Below, in pieces: positions 42,858 through 50,930 of a stretch of DNA of 64,000 bases. The stretch comes from an uncultured Aquimarina sp. (lineage in GTDB: Bacteria > Bacteroidota > Bacteroidia > Flavobacteriales > Flavobacteriaceae), in NCBI GenBank assembly GCA_947498935.1, contig CANMMM010000002.1:62001-126000 (forward strand), read 5' to 3'. Under the pieces are notes generated by a model. The model did no database searches and was not told the origin of the DNA. It was given only the letters and a program-made list of their open reading frames with translations. Every line of letters begins with the position of its first letter. The stretch's first letter is position 1. The position numbers and the translations under genes are program-made.

Positions 42858-43502
42858 ATGAAACACTCTTTACTTTCTATTTTATGTACCGCTTTTCTAT
42901 TTATTAGTTGCCAAAGCAATGGGCAAGACCACAAAAACAACCCCAAAACACAAGAAACAAAAAACAAAAACCTCGAAACAGCCTATTTCGCTAGCGGCTG
43001 CTTTTGGTGTGTAGAAGCTATCTACGAAAGCGTAAAAGGCGTAGACAAGGTGCTATCTGGTTATTCTGGAGGCCACACACAAAACCCTACATACAAGTCC
43101 AGCAATACCGGAACCACAGGCCATGCAGAAGCTGTAGCAGTGCACTACGACCCTTCTACAATATCCTTCGAAACCTTAATTGATATTTATTTTGGTTCTC
43201 AAAACCCTTTTCAGATAAACGGACAAGGCCCTGATCATGGCTCACAGTATAGGTCTATCATATTTTATAAGAACAAAAACCAAAAAGACATAGCTCTTTC
43301 TAAGAAAAAAGCAATCAGCGAAGCTGCTAACAGGACAGTAGCCGCAGAAATTAAACCGTATGAAAAATTTTGGAGTGCCGAAGCTTACCATCAGGATTAT
43401 GAAAAAAGAAACCCAAATAACCCATATATCCGAAATGTATCCATCCCAAGATTGAAACGTTTTCAATCAAAATTCCCAACACTTATAAAAAAAGAGCATT
43501 AA
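42858..43502 (+). CDS. msrA: Peptide-methionine (S)-S-oxide reductase MsrA, exported
   Basis: A 214-residue enzyme that repairs oxidised methionine (S-sulfoxide). The N-terminus MKHSLLSILCTAFLFISC is a lipoprotein signal, so the enzyme is probably anchored in the cell envelope. The catalytic motif is ASGCFWCVEA (nucleophilic cysteine near residue 50); further hallmarks are SGYSGGHTQNPTY, GHAEAVAVHYD and DHGSQYRSIIFY. No resolving cysteines are evident at the C-terminus. Transcribed alone as far as seen. Confidence 0.95.
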   Translation: MKHSLLSILCTAFLFISCQSNGQDHKNNPKTQETKNKNLETAYFASGCFWCVEAIYESVKGVDKVLSGYSGGHTQNPTYKSSNTGTTGHAEAVAVHYDPSTISFETLIDIYFGSQNPFQINGQGPDHGSQYRSIIFYKNKNQKDIALSKKKAISEAANRTVAAEIKPYEKFWSAEAYHQDYEKRNPNNPYIRNVSIPRLKRFQSKFPTLIKKEH

Positions 43503-44323
43503 AATCACATTCTTTACCAAACACAACGGTTACTACCCTAAAACCAACATTTACTAAATTGAGCATTATTTTTTCAAAAAAACAGTCATCCGTTTCCGAC
43601 GCTTACTAAACGACATTTAAAAAAAAGTTCATTAACATCATTCTCAAAGCAGCAAAATAACCCAAAACGCAACTTTAACAGTAATTAAATTACTAATAAA
43701 ACCGTAATTAACAAAAGAGTAAAACCGTACCCTAAACAGCTCAAAACCCTTACTATACCTAAGATCAAAATCATTCCAAACGCTTAAATCGAACGAAAAA
43801 TCAAAAAAATCAACCTTAAAAACGTTAAAAAAACCACAAAAAGACTAACTGTTTAATTTACAGAAAGAAAGAAATTAACAGGTTAAAATTTTAACTAAAA
43901 ATTCCCGTAATAAAAACCGACTAACAAATCTACACCAACAAAAAAACATCGCTGAAAAACACAATTAAGCCGTTAAAAAACACAAAAACAATAAAAAAAA
44001 AGAAAAAAATTATACAAATAAAGTCAAAACTAGTTGTGTTTTTAATAATAATATCTTACTTTTGTTATATAGATTAATTGATTTGAATTCAGTCAATTGA
44101 AAAGAATCTTTAAAGTTAAACTAAAGAAAATCTTTTTAAAACCCTGAAAAACAATCAGTTAATATCGAAACAATTCGCGAAAAAACGCATTATTCGTAGT
44201 TTGTTTTTAAAATTGAATAATTGAAATGATTTAATTAGCAAGCAAAGAAGTATTGTTATAAAACCTTATAACCCATAACATACTTTAGCTTTTAAATCTT
44301 AATTATAATAAACCCAAAAGATT
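43503..44323. other. Long A/C-biased intergenic region, 820 bp
   Basis: No open frame of coding type is present. From about 43620 to 44000 the plus strand is rich in A and C and poor in G, with recurring words such as AAAACCGTA and AAAAAACC. A promoter candidate stands at 44034-44064, so the last 250 bp would be the untranslated leader of the SH3-protein gene. No hairpin family or known RNA was recognised. Confidence 0.5.
44034..44064 (+). promoter_or_regulatory. Promoter candidate of the SH3-protein gene
   Basis: TTG (44034-44036) and, 20 bases on, TACTTTTG (44057-44064) fit the Bacteroidota layout TTG, about 19-21 bases, TAnnTTTG. The transcript would start near 44070 and have a leader of about 250 bases. 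Confidence 0.5.
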
Positions 44324-45472
44324 ATGAAGACAATTTTTACATTTTTATTGCTAGTGGTGATTACAACATCAGCCACTTTCGCTCAGATTAAAAATCAAGA
44401 GCGTTATTTGATGTCCAAAGACAAATTAGAATTAAGATCAGGACCTGGAGCTAATTATAATATTATTGGTGAGATCCCTAAAGGAACGCAAGTATATGTG
44501 ATTACTTCTGGATATGGAGACTGGAGTACTGTACAATATAAGAAAGGAAACGGTTTTGTACTAACTGCATTGTTAATGGAAGACAACAGTTTAGCACAAG
44601 CCGAAAGAGCTGCTAAAGAAGCTGAAGCAAGAAGAAATGCTGCTAGATTAGCTGCACAAGAAGCTATCAAAGCTGCTGAGGAAGCGAAAATTAGAGCTGC
44701 TGAAGCTGCACGAAGAGCGATTGCAGAAGCTGAAAGATTACAAAGAGAAGCTGAAAGCAATGCGAATGCTGCTGCTGCTGCTGCTTTAGCTGCTAGAAAA
44801 AACATGTCTGCAGCAGAAAAAAGAAGACTTGCTGAATTATCAGAGACACAAAGAGCATTAGAAGAATCGCAAAGACGTGTAGCACAAGGAACAAACGTGG
44901 CTACAACGCCTATAGAATCTACTACACCTTCTTTCGGTAGCAACAACAAGAGAGCTGCTGCTGCACCAACAAATGTAAAGAGAGAAGATAAGTTTGCTAG
45001 CTGGGAGAAGAAAACATATAAAAATGGAGCGACTCCAAAGTCTTTCAAGTTTAAAGGAAAATATGAGTACAAGTTAGACAACTACTTAAAAATTGAAGTT
45101 GGTAAAAACACTGATGTAGTTGTGAAGCTTGTAAAAATGGGTAAAACTGAAAAAGATGACGAAACTGTACGTATCGTATACATCAACAGTAACCAAACAC
45201 AATTTATCAGAAATGTTCCCGAAGGTAAGTACTACTGTGTAATTGCTTACGGAAAAGAATGGAAAGAAAATGGTGTAGGTAAAGGAAGTTTTACTAAAAA
45301 TGCATTATACGAAAAAGGACAAGATGAACTTGATTTCAATGTAATTAAAACAGAAGACGGTTTAAATGTTCCTTCATACAGCTTATCCTTAGATTTATTA
45401 CCTAATGGAACGTTAGGGTATGATAACGATGATCAAGACAATATTGATGTTAATAGTTTTAATGACTTTTAA
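44324..45472 (+). CDS. Secreted SH3-domain protein with Ala-rich coiled coil
   Basis: A 382-residue exported protein. Signal peptide MKTIFTFLLLVVITTSATFA; bacterial SH3 domain at about 27-85 (DKLELRSGPGANYNIIGEIP, GYGDWSTVQY); a long Ala/Glu/Arg-rich helix at 90-175 (AERAAKEAEARRNAARLAAQ) that may form a coiled coil; a linker; and a C-terminal beta-rich domain at 240-382 (YKLDNYLKIEVGKNTDVVVK, NVPEGKYYCVIAYG). SH3 domains of this type often bind cell-wall peptides. The C-terminal domain belongs to no family that I recognise. It is followed by two strong hairpins. Confidence 0.85.
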   Translation: MKTIFTFLLLVVITTSATFAQIKNQERYLMSKDKLELRSGPGANYNIIGEIPKGTQVYVITSGYGDWSTVQYKKGNGFVLTALLMEDNSLAQAERAAKEAEARRNAARLAAQEAIKAAEEAKIRAAEAARRAIAEAERLQREAESNANAAAAAALAARKNMSAAEKRRLAELSETQRALEESQRRVAQGTNVATTPIESTTPSFGSNNKRAAAAPTNVKREDKFASWEKKTYKNGATPKSFKFKGKYEYKLDNYLKIEVGKNTDVVVKLVKMGKTEKDDETVRIVYINSNQTQFIRNVPEGKYYCVIAYGKEWKENGVGKGSFTKNALYEKGQDELDFNVIKTEDGLNVPSYSLSLDLLPNGTLGYDNDDQDNIDVNSFNDF

Positions 45473-45551
45473 AAATCAATTACAAGCAAGGTATTAACAA
45501 CACACCTAGAGTTGTCACTCTTATAACGACATAAAAATGTAAACTATATAG

Positions 45552-45583
45552 AAAAGTGCTAGTCCATAATCCTAGCACTTTTC
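45552..45583 (+). terminator. Terminator of the SH3-protein gene
   Basis: AAAAGTGCTAG and CTAGCACTTTT pair around TCCATAATC, 11 bp of stem, about 80 bp past the stop codon. Confidence 0.85.
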
Positions 45584-45613
45584 CTCGTTGTTACACATTT
45601 ACTTAAAAACTTA

Positions 45614-45657
45614 CAAAAACAGCTAGAGACCATCATGATGGTTTCTAGCTGTTTTTC
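45614..45657. terminator. Second strong hairpin with T run, no gene assigned
   Basis: AAAAACAGCTAGAGACCATC and its complement form an 18-bp stem with one mismatch and practically no loop beyond CATGATG, ending in GTTTTTCC. It is active-looking in both directions. It could be a back-up terminator or the end of an unannotated small RNA. Confidence 0.7.
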
Positions 45658-45856
45658 CTTTCTTCCTTTTCTTCCCACCATCTAAATCATCACAAAACGA
45701 CTCTCTTCACCAAAGCCCCCTCCACTCACACTTTTTCTTAACACAGTAAAATCAAACTCTTACCCCAACACATAATCAAACTAAAAATTAAAACCTTTTC
45801 TATCAAGTATATTTACACAACAATATGCTTTCTAAAAAAAACGAGCAATACAACTA

Positions 45857-45902
45857 CAAAAAAAGCGACTTATTTCGATGATTGAAATAAGTCGCTTTTT
45901 TA
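45857..45902 (-). terminator. Terminator of ffh-folD
   Basis: AAAAAGCGACTTATTTC and GAAATAAGTCGCTTTTT form a 17-bp stem around GATGATT, with T runs on both strands. It stands 52 bp past the folD stop codon. Confidence 0.9.
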
Positions 45903-45953
45903 TTGCTTAACACAGTCCTTTTACAACTGCATCATTATTTTATTATAAACTAT

Positions 45954-46844
45954 TTATTTAGCTCCTGAAGCACGATGTCTTTCTCTGGCTAACAAAGTAT
46001 TCTTTAACAGCATTGCGATCGTCATAGGCCCTACTCCTCCAGGTACCGGAGTGATATAAGATGCCTTCTTACTCACATTTTCAAAATCTACATCCCCAAC
46101 AATTCTATACCCTCTTTCTCTAGATTCATCCGCTACTCTAGTAATCCCCACATCGATAATCACAGCATCATCTTTTACCATTTCTGCTTTTAAGAAATTA
46201 GGAACACCTAGTGCCGAAATTACTATATCAGCCTGTGATATAATTTGTGTTATGTTTTTAGTATGACTGTGTGTTAATGTTACCGTAGAATTTCCTGGCC
46301 ACCCTTTTCTTCCCATCAGTATACTCATAGGCCTTCCTACGATATGACTACGACCTATCACTACAGTATGCTTTCCTTTCGTATCTACGTTATAACGCTC
46401 TAATAATTCTAATATTCCAAAAGGAGTTGCTGGAATAAAAGTAGACATATCCAATGCCATTTTACCAAAATTCATTGGATGAAATCCATCAACATCCTTA
46501 TCTGGATCGACAGCTAACAATACTTTTTGTGTATCAATTTGTGGAGGCAGCGGTAATTGTACAATGAATCCATCTATAGCATCATTTTCATTTAGCTCTT
46601 TGATTTTGGCTAATAATTCTACCTCACTAGTCGTACTTGGCATTTTTACTAATGTAGATTCAAAACCTATACGCTCACAAGCTTTTACTTTACTTCCTAC
46701 ATAAGTCAGACTAGCTCCGTCATTTCCAACAATCACAGCAGCAAGATGAGGCACTTTCTCTCCTCTTTTCTTCATCTTTTTGACCTCTTCTGCTATTTCG
46801 TTTTTTATATCATTGCTGATTTTTTTCCCGTCTAATACTTCCAT
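45954..46844 (-). CDS. folD: Bifunctional methylene-THF dehydrogenase/methenyl-THF cyclohydrolase
   Basis: A 296-residue enzyme of one-carbon metabolism that oxidises 5,10-methylene-tetrahydrofolate and opens the methenyl ring. Family features: TYVGSKVKACERIGF with the catalytic lysine, IVQLPLPPQID, KDVDGFHPMNFG, the nucleotide-binding VVIGRSHIVGRPMSILM, and ITPVPGGVGPMTIAMLL. The length is normal. It follows ffh by 45 bp and shares its transcript. Confidence 0.96.
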   Translation of the reverse strand: MEVLDGKKISNDIKNEIAEEVKKMKKRGEKVPHLAAVIVGNDGASLTYVGSKVKACERIGFESTLVKMPSTTSEVELLAKIKELNENDAIDGFIVQLPLPPQIDTQKVLLAVDPDKDVDGFHPMNFGKMALDMSTFIPATPFGILELLERYNVDTKGKHTVVIGRSHIVGRPMSILMGRKGWPGNSTVTLTHSHTKNITQIISQADIVISALGVPNFLKAEMVKDDAVIIDVGITRVADESRERGYRIVGDVDFENVSKKASYITPVPGGVGPMTIAMLLKNTLLARERHRASGAK

Positions 46845-46889
46845 TATACTGTATTCTACTGTATGTTATTTATTGATTTATATACGTAT

Positions 46890-48218
46890 TTATCGCATTT
46901 TACCCATCATCTGCATCATGCGTTTACCGCCACCACCTTGCATCATTTTCATCATCTTACTCATTTGATCAAACTGTTTTAGCAATTGATTTACTTGTTG
47001 CACAGAAGTACCAGACCCTTTGCCAATACGTCTTTTTCTACTCGCATTGATAATTTGTGGTTTTGTTCTTTCTGCTGGTGTCATAGAATGAATAATCGCT
47101 TCGATATGCTTAAATGCATCATCATCGATATCTACATCTTTCATCATTTTACCAGCACCAGGGATCATACCAATTAAATCCTTCATATTCCCCATTTTTT
47201 TCACCTGCTGTATCTGCTTTAGAAAATCGTCAAATCCAAATTGGTTTTTTGCTATTTTCTTCTGTAGTTTTCTAGCTTCTTCTTCATCGAATTGTTCTTG
47301 CGCTCTTTCTACCAACGAAACAACATCTCCCATTCCGAGAATACGATCTGCCATACGAGAAGGGTAAAACACATCGATCGCTTCCATCTTTTCTCCTGTA
47401 CCTATGAATTTTATAGGCTTATTCACTACAGACTTAATGGATATTGCTGCTCCACCTCTGGTATCACCATCTAATTTAGTAAGGATAACCCCATCAAAAT
47501 TAAGAACATCGTTAAAGGCTTTTGCTGTATTTACAGCATCTTGTCCTGTCATCGAGTCCACTACGAATAGGGTCTCATTAGGAGTTACTGCTTTATGGAT
47601 GTTCGCAATTTCTGTCATCATCGCTTCGTCTACTGCTAAACGACCCGCGGTATCAATAATCACTACATTACATCCATTTTCTTTGGCATGTGCAATACCT
47701 GCTTTAGCAATCGCTACAGGATCAGAATTTCCTCGATCGCTATACACATCTACATTAATCTGCTCCCCTACTACGTGCAATTGGTCTATCGCAGCTGGTC
47801 TGTATACATCACAAGCCACTAATAATGGCTTTTTGGTCTTCTTACTTTTTAAGTAATTCGCCAATTTTCCAGAAAAAGTAGTTTTTCCAGAACCTTGTAA
47901 TCCAGACATTAAAATTACTGAAGGAGCACCTGATAGGTCTACGCCTGCTACATCACCTCCCATGAGTTCGGTAAGCTCATCCTTTACGAGCTTTACCATC
48001 AACTGGCCTGGCTTCAAGCTTTTCAGTACGTTTTCTCCTATCGCTTTTTCCTTTACTTTGGCTGTAAATTCTTTAGCTATTTTATAATTTACATCTGCAT
48101 CTACTAATGCTCTTCGTACTTCTTTAAGAGTTTCTGCGACATTTACTTCTGTAATCTGTCCGTGCCCTTTTAAAATATGTAACGCTTTATCTAACTTATC
48201 GCTTAAATTATCAAACAT
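46890..48218 (-). CDS. ffh: Signal recognition particle protein Ffh
   Basis: A 442-residue GTPase that binds signal sequences of nascent membrane proteins together with 4.5S RNA. N domain 1-85; G domain 90-295 with MSGLQGSGKTTFSGKLA, IDTAGRLAVDEAMM, LTKLDGDTRGGAA and FIGTGEKMEAIDVF; methionine-rich M domain 310-442 (QMSKMMKMMQGGGGKRMMQM). All key motifs are intact. A promoter TAAATTTG lies 46 bp upstream, and a small hairpin (CTGCT, AGAAA, AGCAG) stands in the leader. Confidence 0.97.
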   Translation of the reverse strand: MFDNLSDKLDKALHILKGHGQITEVNVAETLKEVRRALVDADVNYKIAKEFTAKVKEKAIGENVLKSLKPGQLMVKLVKDELTELMGGDVAGVDLSGAPSVILMSGLQGSGKTTFSGKLANYLKSKKTKKPLLVACDVYRPAAIDQLHVVGEQINVDVYSDRGNSDPVAIAKAGIAHAKENGCNVVIIDTAGRLAVDEAMMTEIANIHKAVTPNETLFVVDSMTGQDAVNTAKAFNDVLNFDGVILTKLDGDTRGGAAISIKSVVNKPIKFIGTGEKMEAIDVFYPSRMADRILGMGDVVSLVERAQEQFDEEEARKLQKKIAKNQFGFDDFLKQIQQVKKMGNMKDLIGMIPGAGKMMKDVDIDDDAFKHIEAIIHSMTPAERTKPQIINASRKRRIGKGSGTSVQQVNQLLKQFDQMSKMMKMMQGGGGKRMMQMMGKMR

Positions 48219-48264
48219 ATGCTTTCTTCAAATTTTAAATAGCTGCTTTTCTAGCAGGTGATTG

Positions 48265-48272
48265 CAAATTTA
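48265..48272 (-). promoter_or_regulatory. Probable promoter (-7) of ffh-folD
   Basis: TAAATTTG on the minus strand, matching TAnnTTTG, 46 bp before the ffh ATG. A hairpin at 48242-48256 follows in the leader. Confidence 0.5.
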
Positions 48273-48383
48273 ATCATTTACCATGTATTAATAAAAGAAG
48301 ATGTCCCTAATTATCTATGGCTTTAGTAGCCACTCGTATACTTTATAAACTTCCTATTTTTTTTACCCCTACCTTACCATGAA

Positions 48384-48478
48384 TTTGTAACCAAATGCAG
48401 TATTTTTTTTATTGCATAGCAGTGTCACGGAACTCAAAAAACGGTAAAGTTTGGGGGCAAAAAGTTTACATCACTTCC
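48384..48478. repeat. R130 dispersed repeat, copy 3 (short)
   Basis: Contains ATTGCATAGCAGTGTCACGG, CGGTAAAGTTTGGGGGCAA and ends TACATCACTTC, as in copy 2, but lacks the GATCGTTTT block. Confidence 0.65.
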
Positions 48479-48506
48479 ACATCCAACAAACAACTTTCAA
48501 TTACAT

Positions 48507-48809
48507 CAATAATCATGATTTTTTGTTTTTTGAACGAAGATGAGAATTAATCCTACTTTGTCATCTTAGCGGGTAGTATTGATTTGCGTTAGGGATTGTA
48601 GTGAAAATCCCGCAGTACCGACCTTTAGGAGGGGCGAGGAATTGTAGCGGAAAGCCCGACCCTTGTGGTAACGCCCTAAGACAACAAAGTAGGATTACTA
48701 TAGCTGAATAAGGTACTTTTAAAAGTTTATAGCAGCGCTACGGACAAAAGAGTAGCAAGATATAAGTGAATTCAAATCATTTTAAGGAAAGAAAAATTAG
48801 GATGGGTTC
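48507..48809 (-). mobile_element. Decayed R160 element split by R90 copy 6
   Basis: The left part (to about 48569) and the right part (from about 48676) together align along R160: TGAACGAAGATGAGAA, then AATAAGGTACTTTT, the core CATAGCAGCGCTACGG in the form TATAGCAGCGCTACGG, and the end GGATGGGTTC. The split is bordered by CCTACTTTGTCATCTTAG and its imperfect complement CTAAGACAACAAAGTAGG. Confidence 0.7.
48586..48677 (-). repeat. R90 dispersed repeat, copy 6 (subtype II)
   Basis: Ends GCGTTAGGGATTG and GGTAACGCCCT. It lies inside a decayed R160 copy, and an 18-bp imperfect inverted repeat flanks it. Confidence 0.9.
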
Positions 48810-48811
48810 AT

Positions 48812-48855
48812 TAAAAAAAGCTCTTGAAAACAATCATTTCCAAGAGCTTTTTTAA
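48812..48855 (-). terminator. Terminator of the first fasciclin gene
   Basis: AAAAAAGCTCTTG and CAAGAGCTTTTTT pair around a 14-base loop; 40 bp past the stop codon. Confidence 0.85.
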
Positions 48856-48894
48856 GTCATCAATGGTCATGATGAAATTTATATAATCATGATA

Positions 48895-50646
48895 CTACGG
48901 AATCAATACTCCATCGATCACATGTATGATTCCATTAGATGCTGGAATATCTGCCATGCTTACTTGTACCGATCCGTTAAGCAATACTTTTCCGTCCACT
49001 ACTGCAATACTCACCTCATCACCTTGTAGCGTAGTTACTGTCTGTCCTGCCAATAAATCCTCGGCGGTAAAAGCACCTGCCGCTACGTGATATAGCAATA
49101 CTTCTTTTAGCGCATCTCCATCTGGTACGGCATCCAATGCAGCAAAAGCAGCATTCGTAGGAGCAAATACGGTAAATGGGCCATCACCTGATAATGCGTC
49201 TACCAAATCAGTAGCTTGCAACGCACCTACTAAGGTAGAAAGTTCTGGAGTAGCTACCGCTAGCTCTACTATAGAAGATAGTGGACTCGGGGGTAATAGC
49301 ACACCATCAATCACATGTATGATTCCATTAGATGCTGGAATATCTGCCATGCTTACTTGTACCGATCCGTTAAGCAATACTTTTCCGTCCACTACTGCAA
49401 TACTCACCTCATCACCTTGCAGCGTAGTTACTGTCTGTCCTGCCAATAAATCCTCGGCGGTAAAAGCACCTGCCGCTACGTGATATAGCAATACTTCTTT
49501 TAGCGCTTCTCCATCTGGTACAGCATCTAATGCAGCAAAAGCAGCATTCGTAGGAGCAAATACGGTAAATGGGCCATCACCTGATAATGCATCTACCAAA
49601 TCAGCAGCTTGTAATGCTCCCACTAAGGTAGAAAGCTCTGGAGTAGCTATCGCTAGTTCTACTATAGAAGGTAATGGTTGAAAAGATGGAGGAATCAAAA
49701 CTGCATCAATCACTTGTATCACTCCATTAGACGCACCAATATTAGCCGATAGCAGTTTTACTGTATCATTAATTACGATTTCATTAGCACTGGTAAGGCT
49801 AATTTTTATAGCTTCGCCTTGAAGTGTGGTAATCATTTCTTGTGCTAGTAAGTCTGAAGTATTCAATCGACCACTAGCTACATGATATAATAAGATTTCT
49901 TTTAGGGTTTCTCCGTCTGGCAATGCATCCAATGCCTCGAAAGCTGCATTTGTAGGCGCAAATACCGTAAAAGGACCATCACCTGACAAAGCACCCACTA
50001 AATCAGCAGTCTGAACAGCACTTACTAATGTAGAGAATTGAGCATCTTCTACTAATAAATCGACAATCGATTTATCTGGAAACACAACAGAAGTAAGCGT
50101 TGCCTCCCACGTACCTACACCAACTCCATTGCCAAAAATTCTAAAACGTCCTGATAAATTTCCATCAGCATCCGCTTTTCCTACTCCAAAAATCAAACTT
50201 CTTCCGGGTAATCTAAAAATAAGATATGCGATGCCATCACTGATCAAAGCACCTCTAACACGAGCCCTCTGTCCATCGGGTAATTCTAATACTCCTCTTA
50301 CGATGGTAAAACTAGCATGATACAATGTATAATTTAGATCCAATACTCCTGTCAGTTCAGTTCCTGCACCAGCTCCTCCATCAATAGTAGCTGAAAAATC
50401 AAAAACACGCTTTTCTCTACTGATGCCAAAATTACGCTTCGTATCATTAGGTAATTCAAGCTCTCCATCTAATGTATTCTGAGTCATTTCTTCTATAGCA
50501 TCGAAACTAACAATAGGAGATTCCTCAAATACTACTTGTGGTTCTTCGACTGTTTCTACTGCATCATCGTTTTGACAAGCTGTAAAAAAGTTCATTACAA
50601 TTAGGCACACAAAGGGTACCGTTAATCTTTTGATTAGCGTTTTCAT
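48895..50646 (-). CDS. Lipoprotein with three fasciclin (FAS1) domains
   Basis: A 583-residue protein from ATG 50644-50646 (MKTLIKRLTVPFVCLIVMNF); the longer frame lacks a signal peptide at its start. The lipobox FTAC is followed by QNDDA. Residues 60-170 are a beta-rich domain with no recognised family. Three FAS1 domains follow (about 180-320, 325-450 and 455-583), each with GDGPFTVFAPTNAAF and an LLYHVA-type strand. The second and third differ at only a few residues, and their DNA repeats with a 393-bp period. FAS1 domains mediate adhesion between cells or to matrix. It is probably anchored on the outer membrane. An R130 repeat lies 30 bp before the start. Confidence 0.9.
   Translation of the reverse strand: MKTLIKRLTVPFVCLIVMNFFTACQNDDAVETVEEPQVVFEESPIVSFDAIEEMTQNTLDGELELPNDTKRNFGISREKRVFDFSATIDGGAGAGTELTGVLDLNYTLYHASFTIVRGVLELPDGQRARVRGALISDGIAYLIFRLPGRSLIFGVGKADADGNLSGRFRIFGNGVGVGTWEATLTSVVFPDKSIVDLLVEDAQFSTLVSAVQTADLVGALSGDGPFTVFAPTNAAFEALDALPDGETLKEILLYHVASGRLNTSDLLAQEMITTLQGEAIKISLTSANEIVINDTVKLLSANIGASNGVIQVIDAVLIPPSFQPLPSIVELAIATPELSTLVGALQAADLVDALSGDGPFTVFAPTNAAFAALDAVPDGEALKEVLLYHVAAGAFTAEDLLAGQTVTTLQGDEVSIAVVDGKVLLNGSVQVSMADIPASNGIIHVIDGVLLPPSPLSSIVELAVATPELSTLVGALQATDLVDALSGDGPFTVFAPTNAAFAALDAVPDGDALKEVLLYHVAAGAFTAEDLLAGQTVTTLQGDEVSIAVVDGKVLLNGSVQVSMADIPASNGIIHVIDGVLIP
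48900..49690. repeat. 393-bp in-gene duplication (FAS1 domains 2 and 3)
   Basis: Two copies of a 131-codon unit, for example CATGTATGATTCCATTAGAT at 48921 and 49314, with few base differences. It is a recent tandem domain duplication or is kept alike by gene conversion. Confidence 0.85.
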
Positions 50647-50674
50647 AATGGTTTTAATTTTAAAAAAGTTATTG

Positions 50675-50775
50675 AAATGATGTAAACTCTTTACAGTTTT
50701 TGAGTTTCGTAACACTGTTATGCAACAAAAAATCATTGCATTTGGTCACAAAATCTTCGATTTTAGCTGAAATCC
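50675..50775. repeat. R130 dispersed repeat, copy 4
   Basis: Contains GATGTAAACTCTTTACAG, the core CGTAACACTGTTATGCAAC and GGTCACAAAATCTTCGATTT, the same order as in copy 1. It lies just upstream of the first fasciclin gene, where the promoter is expected. Confidence 0.65.
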
Positions 50776-50811
50776 AAAAAGGTTAAATCACTTCGTTAAA
50801 AAGAAATATGT

Positions 50812-50878
50812 GAAAGAAAAAGAGAGTGCCTAGTTATTATACTTCAGTAAAATTCGCATGTAAACTAAACACTCTCTC
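50812..50878 (-). terminator. Long-loop hairpin after the second fasciclin gene
   Basis: GAGAGTGCCTAGTT and AACTAAACACTCTC can pair with one bulge around a loop of about 28 bases. On the minus strand a TTTTTCTTTC run follows. It stands 52 bp past the stop codon. Confidence 0.6.
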
Positions 50879-50930
50879 GTGTAGGTATATATAATCAGGT
50901 TCTTAAAAAAAGAACACTATGGCTGTATCA

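Larger units (their letters stand above)
45473..45953. other. Intergenic region with three terminator hairpins
   Basis: Between convergent genes lie three hairpins: 45552-45583, 45614-45657 and 45857-45902. The first ends the SH3 gene and the last the ffh-folD unit. The middle one has no gene of its own. The 200 bp between the last two are C-rich on the plus strand and carry no recognised feature. Confidence 0.6.
48219..48894. other. Intergenic region with nested repeats
   Basis: This 676-bp gap holds the ffh promoter, an R130 copy (48384-48478), a decayed R160 element (about 48507-48809) split by R90 copy 6 (48586-48677), and the terminator of the fasciclin gene (48812-48855). No gene was seen. 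Confidence 0.65.

Noticed and set aside
44455..45081. A 208-codon frame antisense to the SH3 protein
   Set aside because: Ala/Leu/Ser-rich mirror of the Ala/Glu/Arg-rich coiled coil on the plus strand; the plus-strand gene has signal peptide and domain.
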